Source of the DNA: Scortum barcoo
Taxonomy: Eukaryota; Chordata; Actinopteri; Centrarchiformes; Terapontidae
NCBI GenBank assembly: GCA_023238725.1
Contig: CM041546.1
Coordinates: 23,692,085-23,756,084, forward strand
Direction of reading: 5' to 3'
Length of the DNA stretch: 64,000 nt
In this document: piece by piece, positions 11,567 through 20,500 of the stretch
Layout: each line of letters begins with the position of its first letter
Position numbering within the stretch: the stretch's first letter is position 1
Program-made: the position numbers and the translations under genes
The notes under the pieces: generated by a model
Database searches by the model: none
What the model was told of the DNA's origin: nothing
Seen by the model: the letters and a program-made list of their open reading frames with translations, nothing else

Positions 11567-14500
11567 ACATATATACATATATACACACACACATTCACAT
11601 ATACACATTCACGCTGTGTTTGTATATTTCAAATACATTTCTCCATTCAAAACTGCCAAGTATCTTTTATACATTTATTTTTCAACTTAATCTTGTCGTG
11701 CAAAACTTTATATGGATGAACCACCTGAAAAGATATACTGTTGTTATTATTATATGTTATTGTATATATCTTTTTTCTCCTATTTTTTAATCAATTAAAG
11801 CCAGTCAATAGTCCCTGCGTCATGCTTTTGTCAGGCTGCATCATCTCCTACTGCTTCAGCTCTTTTCTCTGTTTCTCCCTCTTCTGTCATTCCTCCATCT
11901 CCCTCTTTCCCTCCCTTCCATCCATCGGCCCATGGCCGGGTGATTGCTGCCAATCTCAGCCAAGGATCCCTGGAGGGGTTTAGAGCAGGGCTGTGCTCCA
12001 GTGGGTTATTGAACGCAGCTCACAGTGAAGGCGAATGGGCTCTGAGGGGACGACTGGATATGTCATCACTGGCTGCCACTGTTTACCAATGAAGGCTGAG
12101 GAGACGGAGAGCGAGAGAGCAAGTGAATGCTAAGAGATTACATAATGCCACTTACGGAGTTAAATTAACTACTGTAGCATCAGAGTACTGAAAGGTTTAA
12201 ATATCTCAACAATGAAAGGTACAGTATAGAGGAGAGACGAGACTATTCTGTTATGCCTGTACATTTACCCACTGGCAAAGCTCTGTGAGGAAGGATAGAA
12301 ACACTCTTCTTGTCCTCATATTAAAACCCGTCTGGTTTATAAATCAAAGCGAAAGCAGCAGTTGTGAGACTCCGGCTGGTCGTCAGTCAAAGTGACAGTC
12401 ATACGCTGCCTGTCATACAGAGCAGGCTCCAGGTGAGCTGCAGAACACGTCTATCTGCTACACACTGCAGCAAGCTGTGTGGGCGAGTGTGTGTGATATA
12501 CATGCAGTTTATGCTGTATGTGTAGAGATGTTTGTGTAATCATGTCCGTGTGTGCGTCTGTGTGCAGGCCTTGCTGAGCATATTAATGACAGGTGGGATG
12601 ATGAATGGGATGGAAAGTGTTGTTTTCATTTTGGGACGCATAACTCAATGTGGCTTCCATCCAGACCTGCAGCCACAGCTGTTAGGGCCCACACTGAGAG
12701 ACTCATCACCGTACACTCCCCCAGCATGCATCCACACAGACATAAAGAGAGGACACACGCAGTATACTGTGGATTAACAAAGCATACATACACATATGAA
12801 TTAAAATTATCTCCCTTGAAATTCTTTTGTTACATACCTGAACTAAACTATTTATGTCTCAGCATCAAACTCAAATTCTTTAAATTATCATCATAAAAAA
12901 TAATCCTCATAACTAACACTTAAAAGAACTAAGATGCAGAGGAAAAGGATGAGGAGACTTTCAAGTGGTGCTCCTGTGAGGACTGAATTGCACTAAACAC
13001 AGTAATGGTACATTAAAACGGAGAGTTTGCCAATCAATCAGCATTCATTAAATTGTAAGGACCATCCCATTAGACGAGAGCATTCCCCACTGTTTCTGCT
13101 CTCTGAGCAAATATATTCCCCATGGGGTAAATTAGTTTTCTACTACACACACACACACACACGGCTGCAAAAAGACAGGAGCCACAAGCTCGAGTGTATG
13201 AATGCACAGCTCAATTTTTAAACACAAGATGAAAAAATTATCAGTGTAATTCCTTTAGTGATATTTATCAGAGCCTTTAATGGCATTTGTCTAATTTCCA
13301 GCTGGAATCTCCAACCAGGGAAAAAAAACACTATATGCCCATGTGTGTGTCAACCTTGCCCCTAATTTAAGACTGCAATGACCGCAACTAATGATTATTT
13401 TCATTATTGATTAATATGTCAATTCTCTCAATGAATCATTCCATTACTGACGTTATAAAATGTCAAAAAGTTGTGAAACATTCCCCTCACAAGGGTTCCC
13501 ATACTGACTGACAACCAGAGACATCAGGGTTAATGGTGAACAACTCAATGCCTTGGCAACCAGAGAGAGATCCTTATATCAAGCAAAAAATAATATTTTA
13601 TACATAAGAGCAGCAACAGTTTGGGCAAGAATCTTTCCTGTTCCAATGTCAAAATTCCTCCTGTGCACAAAGCCAGGTCTGTAAAGAAACGATTTTCCCA
13701 GTTTGATGTGGAAGAACTTTACTGGCCTGCACAGATGTCTGACCTCAACGCCATTCAGCACTTTGGAACTGGACAGGAACTCCAAATGTGGCCAAACAAC
13801 AATGGCCAAACCTCACTAAGGCTAAAAGTGTGCTGTTACAGTAGAATAAAAGCCCAGCGATGAGACAAGGTGAGCAAACAAAAGAGATGCTGTACATACA
13901 CAATAATAATATTCCCGCCTGTATTCAAGTGGAGAGAGGCAAAGCTTTCCCCTGCTGGTGGGTGAAACGACGACAGACAGCACTGAGTGACGCAAACCGA
14001 TGGCTTTCATCCACAATGCAATTTGTCCAGACAGTGCACTTGGGCTTTTCCTAATCTCTGATGCTAGACCCACTGCTTGATTTCTCATCAGGAAGCATTA
14101 TCTGTGCCCACAAGGAAGAGGGACACATGCTACAACGTCTGCAGAGGAAAATCCTGAATGATAAAGATGACCTCTTACAACAAGCGCGCACAAGCAAATG
14201 CCTTCACACTCAGACACGCGGGAACACCGCTCTCAGGAGATGGCGGCAATTCATTTTGTAGGATGTAACAGAACTAATTTTGGGAGTGAGCCTTCATTAA
14301 TGAGCCGGTCTTTGATGTGTAAATCCCCCGGTCCCAGTGCAAGGCTGATACGGTCTCCCCACAATCCTGCTCAGGTGCAGCCCTGCTCCCCCCTGCATTA
14401 CTTATCTTGTGTACCAAATACTGTAAGACCTCCGACAGCTTATAAACCCATATCTAAGGGAGAGCAATACACACCCACATGCAACCTTGCTGAATAAAAG

Positions 14501-17500
14501 AGAAGAAAATAAGGAAGAAAAGCAAGGTGAAGAATGCCAATGGCACCGGGATGCTGTGATGCGTAGAGTTGTGCTGCATCTCTTATATCTTCATACAGTT
14601 TCCATTTTTTACTCCCCCGCGGAAATCAGGCACCAATGATAGAATAATTTTTTATGAAGTAAATGTAAGTCTTTGGTTCATTTCTCCATAGTTTCTCCAC
14701 AGAATAATTGGATTGTGGCTGCACTGTCATGTACTCAGTAAAATGAATGCCTATTAATCAGAGGATAATTGGACACATACCCCTGATAAACGGTGCTGCT
14801 CCACTTTGAGTCACGTACAAATTAGGCCATTTTCAGGGATCCATTTCTTATCTGGCTTCACTCATGCTTATATAAGCCGTGAGCTAATATTGGTGGACGG
14901 AACTACAGATGCACCAAGTCATGAAGTTATGCCCAAAATGAGACTGATTTATTTTCCTGTACGTTTTTCTGGTACATATTAACTAGATATGTAAACACAC
15001 ATTAACTCCACACCTCCATCCACACAATATGACATATTAAGTAAGCATAAATAAAATATATATATATATTAACAAATTACCTATGAATTAAAGAAAATCT
15101 AAATTCGGCATATTGGGAAATAGTGTAACAAATTTACAAGGCAAAGTCTTCTAAATGATGCATCATATTAAATAAAAGACTCTAAAAGTCAGAAACCTGG
15201 TGGATTATCAAAAACCATGCGTAAGGTCAAAACTAATAACCACTACTAAGTATTCAAAAGTTGTAAAAAATAAAAGTAAAGAAAGTTTGAGAAACAAATA
15301 GGACTGGACTAAAGTCATTAAAACAATTGTATGTCTATTAAAAAGGGTGAATATTTATTTATGACAGCTACAGCAAAGAGCTGGACATGTCTGATGCACT
15401 TTGTACATTTAAAAAATAATTTAATGGTCAAAGTAAAAATGTATAATCAGAATGGCATGCTGGCATTAGTATAGCTGTAAGGTCTGACTCCTGTAATCCA
15501 AAATTGTTTATTTAATTATTTACAGATGAAAATAAATTAAAAAAAAACAAAAGATGTTGCTGTTTTGCACGAAAAGCAAAAAAAAAAAAATGCTTTGATC
15601 TGCTCCATAAGTGACATAACTACAAATGCACTCCAGAGATTTGTTCATTATGTAGTCATTGCTGTTAGGATGTCATCTACATCTAAAAGCTTAGCCAGTT
15701 TACTAAATTACATAACTGATTAATTATTTCCTCTTCAGCAGTGAAATACCTTTTAATGATAACACATGACATGCTTTAGTTGTAATAATAACGTCCCCCC
15801 GTATGATAATTAATGCATAATGGAATATATGCTGTGACAATGACTACCACTTGACATATATCTCGCCGGGAGGATTAAAACAGTGTTATTACACTTTCTG
15901 TCACTCAGTACCGACCACCGTCACAACCTTCGCTCTCCCCTCATCTGTTTTATGCTAGAAGAGTGTGATCAGCTAATTAATTTCTTTGGCCTCCAATTAA
16001 TCATGCTAATGAGCCCCACCCAGCAAAGATAATCAACTCTTCTCACCATAGAAGCCAATAAGAGAAGAGTTTGGAGCTTGACTCATGAAAACACGTTAGC
16101 GTCTCCTGCCTGCACTCTCATCCTAATCCTCTTTTTCTTCATACGTTTCCCTTTTTTCTCCTCCTCTTCCCTGCCTCTTGCTTTTTATCTGCCCCTCAGA
16201 GCTCCTTATCGTCCTCTTTGCTCCTTTCCATGCTCCCCTCTTCTCTGGTCTTCTTTTACATTTCGCTTTCTCGCATCCCTCCCGAGTGTCTGCTTCTTCA
16301 GCATCTCTCCATCTTCTCTACTTTTCCTTTTTCATTCTCTGCTCCATACTCCCCTCCTCTTCCTCCAATTTCTTTTCCCTCCCACTTCTGTCCTTCCTAC
16401 ACCCCTGAATCCAATAAACTCACCAGTACTCTTTCCACTGGTCCTCCTCAAAAATGTCCTCTGGGATGGGATCAATCAGCACCAGGTCTGACACTTGCCT
16501 GAGGACAAAGGGAGGACACACACACAGACACACACACACTCAGATGAAGTAAGACTCATTGACTACCCTTGTCCACTTTACCCTCCTGGCCTAGACCGTA
16601 ATGAGTGCGAGATGGATGTCGTCATCCCTTCTGTCTCACCGTAGATTGGTCTGTCCTCTGTCCCCACAGACAGATGACCACACGTCCTGCAGATCCAGGA
16701 GCAATATTTCCATTTGGAAAGGTGTCATCCTCTCACCACGACTTAATTTTCTCGCTTAACAGCAGCAACATCGTGCTTGATTAAATACTAAATCTTTCAA
16801 CCCTGGTACGGGCTACTTGTCACATTAATCACTACGTTGTCTGCGAGATGGCTGAGTTATGGGGGATGATGGGAATGGACACTGGAATATATTTTGTTAA
16901 GTAAGAGTATGCAGACAGAATGCAGGAAGGCACTGCATTGTATAAAGCACTTTTAAGACCTATTTTTAAATTTTATCAAAGATTTGATGGACACTTAGAG
17001 CCATAGAGCTCCACTGTTGTCCAAAAACTGTTAAAAAAAAATCAATGAGCCACACTGCTTCACTGGATGACACATTCCTTCATTATCACAAATAGAGACA
17101 CTGGAGGTCCTCAAGGCTCAATGATAAGTACACTGTTTATTTAGCACATCAATGCAAAACTTTGAAATTTTTTTGTAGACAGTGAACAAAGTCATTTTGT
17201 AGTGGCTAAAACTTCTGAGGAGCTGGTTTAATTTTAACAAATGATGACTGAATCCAAGAAAGACTAAACTCATTATTGCAACAAATTTACATAAAAATAA
17301 GATTAATAGGATTAATAACATTAAGGTAAAGCAAAAGGTAATTAATGCACAACTGTTACCTGAAAAGTAAATTATTTAAAAAAAAAAAAAACAGTTTTAT
17401 GGGCCATAATTTGTCATTAACCCAGTCTCGATAGCCTAAAATTTTTATTATTAAAGTGATATTTCAGCAATTTCATTTTTATTTGTATTTACTAATTACT

Positions 17501-20500
17501 TTCATTAAGTTGGGGAACTGAAACTATATAGATAAAAAAGTGGTCAACATTGAAGCAGGTGGGGATAGATATCTTTGCTGCAGGTCAAACTGTTTGTGTT
17601 GTTCAGACATTTCCCAAAATGCAACCAACAGCTTGATTTTGTTTCACCCTACAGTATCGGTCTGGTAAATCTTGCAGTTTGTAATCTAGGTAATCTTTCT
17701 GTTGAGCGCAAGCAGAGATAATTTTTATGTCACAATCAGGGTCATTTTCTCAGACTGGACAAAGTTCCTATTTTATACCTGTATTCACAAGCTGAGTAGT
17801 ACATGACAATTAAACTGACCATTAAGTGTAAAAATGTATGGAGCTATCCTTTAAGTATCTCCATGATAAAATACTTACACATCATGAATGTGGCTGTAAA
17901 ACCGGCCATTGAGTGCGCCGAGCTCAGAGCCCACCATGATGAAGGGCTTGGCTATCCCAGCAGCCTGCAGGAGTCGGTTCAGATCATCCACCATCCTGGA
18001 AGACAACAACACTCATCCGTCTCTACATGAAACCAGGGCATGCTGCAAACTGGGTTAGGAGGTTTATTTACTCAGCTAGGTGGGACTAAGACTGCCAGCG
18101 TGAAAGATAAATACCACAGGCCATCATTAATCTCATTAATCTCTAATCTGCTTGTTAACAGGTTAATTAAGAGCCCACATTGAAAAACAAAAATAACCTA
18201 AGAGGAGAAAAAAAAGTGTTACAAATTCTGTCCTAAAATCATAAATGAACAACTGAATTAAAGTTAAGGTCAGCAAGTAATTCACGTTTTCTATTCAATC
18301 CCGACATGACACCAAATTAAACAACACTGCTGAGTCCCAAATGACGGCATAAAGGTGGGGACTGCTGGCTCCTTTTCATTGCGACCCCGAGGAAAAACAA
18401 TCCCCGGAAAACTTATAACATCTGAGGAAGCATCATCATTACACGCGACACAGCAGCCCTTCTCCGAGAGCCATCTGCTGTCCTGGGTTTGTTGTGCTAA
18501 TAAATCAAACCTGAGGTGTCACACCGAAATGAAGAGTTTTCACAAGACTCCAAGGGTTAAGGTTAGGTAGTCATCTAACTCCTTGAGATATTGAATTCTG
18601 GGAAATTGATTGCTTGCATCTGAAATGGGTGGCCGCACGCTTTCTGGGCCAGATGCCAAGGTAAACTAGACCGCTGCGTACCATGCCTACTCATCCCTTC
18701 GGCAGATTTAAGGCTCGACAAACGTGTTATGATGTCAGAGACTGTGGTGTGTTCAGCAGGGGAAGGCACAAGGTGTCACTGCGCACATCAGTATACGCTG
18801 GCTGGAACATTAATGAGAAGTCCCAAAAGCCTTTTTATCAAGGAAATAATGATTCCCAGTGGATAAAACTGAACATGATGTGTGTTACTGCACCGTACAT
18901 AGTGCAGCAGTATAGTGCTGAATTATCAGTTTGGTCATCAGCAAATTAATCTGCAACCATTTTTATAATTGAATGATCCTTAAAGTCACCTGAAAAGATT
19001 AGCAGAAGGAACATTAATCAGGAACAATTCTGATGATCAATTAATCGACCAAGCCAATTTCCAAGCAAAAGCTTCAAAGATTTTATGGTTCTAGCTTCTC
19101 ACGTCTGATGATTTGCCGTTTCTTTTTCAGTGTTGCTTTTCAAAATTTAATATCTCTGGGTTTTAGATTTTTTGTCAGCTTGGGCTTTGAGAAATTGTGA
19201 TGAGCATTTTTCACCATTCTAATTGTAATCAAATAATTAATCAAGTGATAAGACTAGAGCCATTGGAGCAGCTCTGTACTAAAGCTCAAAGGTGCTTTAA
19301 ACTAAATCCTAACATCAGAATGACAAGGCAAACATGTTAAACAGGTATTACCATGATCACCATGCCAGGCTAACATGGTGATCATGGTAATTAGCACCAA
19401 ACTCAAAGTATAGCTGAGGCTGATGGGAATGTCATGGGTTTTGCAGGTATTTAGTGATAAATCAAAGTATTACACAAATTAAATCTTGATCTGACAGTAG
19501 TGCTAAGTGGAAAAAATAGGGGATCACCAAAAGGCAATAGAGTTTGGGTGAATTTTGTATCTATGTATAAGAACTTATGATATTTCCAGGGATAAGTAAA
19601 TACTTTGTCCTGCTGGTGGCACTGCAGGAAAAATCAGGAGATCACCAAAGTCTGTAGGATTCATCTGCTCGGGAATGTAAATGTTTTTACAAAATTTCAC
19701 ACCAACTCAACACAGAGTTGTTTAGGTATAATTTCAAAAGATATGTATCGAGTAGTTTTGGACTGACAGGGACAGCAAACAGTATGAAAACATCTCTTTT
19801 GGTTCTGGGTCATTGTGATGGGCTTTCCTAGCAGATATTTTCAGACAAATCAATTGACAGATAAACTGAGGTACTTTTTGAAAAATTGTTACTTGCATCC
19901 TCTGGTCTGTTGAGCTCAAGTATCCACATAGAGGTAAATAAGTATCCACATAAAAACAACTACCTCGGATGTTAAATAGATAATATATTAGGGAATATAT
20001 GACCTTCATCAGCAGCCTGTTTGTGATCAGATAGAATATGACTCCTACACAAACATCTGGCACAGTAACTAACCATTTTTCCTTCTATAGCCTGAAGCTA
20101 CCGTGTCCTGAAAGTGACACCCACCACACACCGCACTACTGTACATTTGGACTACAGCTCATTACAATGTCCACAAATTAATTTTACAAACTCAGGAACA
20201 ACAAATAAATGAGACAGAGAGCCCTGCAGGTGTAAAACAGCCCACTCACTCGTTCAGAAACCACTTCATGGCAATAAAAGAACTGATGTGAAACCGTGAC
20301 ATTATTTTTACTGTGTAGACTCTGTGCAAAAACATTTCATATGTTACAAGCACACAAGATGACATCTGAAGTATACCAACCGTCCAGTTGTTGACATCCC
20401 CCAAACTTTCTCAGTTCCCGTGGTTTCATTCTGCATCAGCCGCTTGCTGAAGCCCAGTCCCATTCTGTCATAGGTGCAGACCTGAGCAGTGTGACAAACA

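Larger units (their letters stand above)
6287..16423 (-). other. Large 10.1 kb intron between exons 7 and 8
   Basis: The intron holds several repeat relics (7476-7580, 7820-7965, 13375-13475, 13610-13820), a compound AT/GT/AC microsatellite at 11534-11593, a CA run at 13145-13162, a pyrimidine-rich tract at 16125-16400 and a cluster of homeodomain-type TAATTA cores at 15965-16012. I see no exon of a second gene. Confidence 0.6.
17996..20380 (-). other. Intron between exons 5 and 6, with repeats
   Basis: About 2.4 kb. It carries two adjacent teleost repeat copies (18935-19260 and 19290-19720) and a perfect 18-bp inverted repeat at 19347-19391. No other exon is needed because phases already match. 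Confidence 0.6.

Noticed and set aside
13621..13863. 80-codon frame as a gene
   Set aside because: It is the decayed Tc1-like transposase fragment with a frame shift after the conserved block.
16078..16502. Three overlapping plus-strand frames up to 137 codons
   Set aside because: They lie in a pyrimidine-rich tract that lacks stop codons by composition, and overlap exon 7 of the minus-strand gene in antisense.
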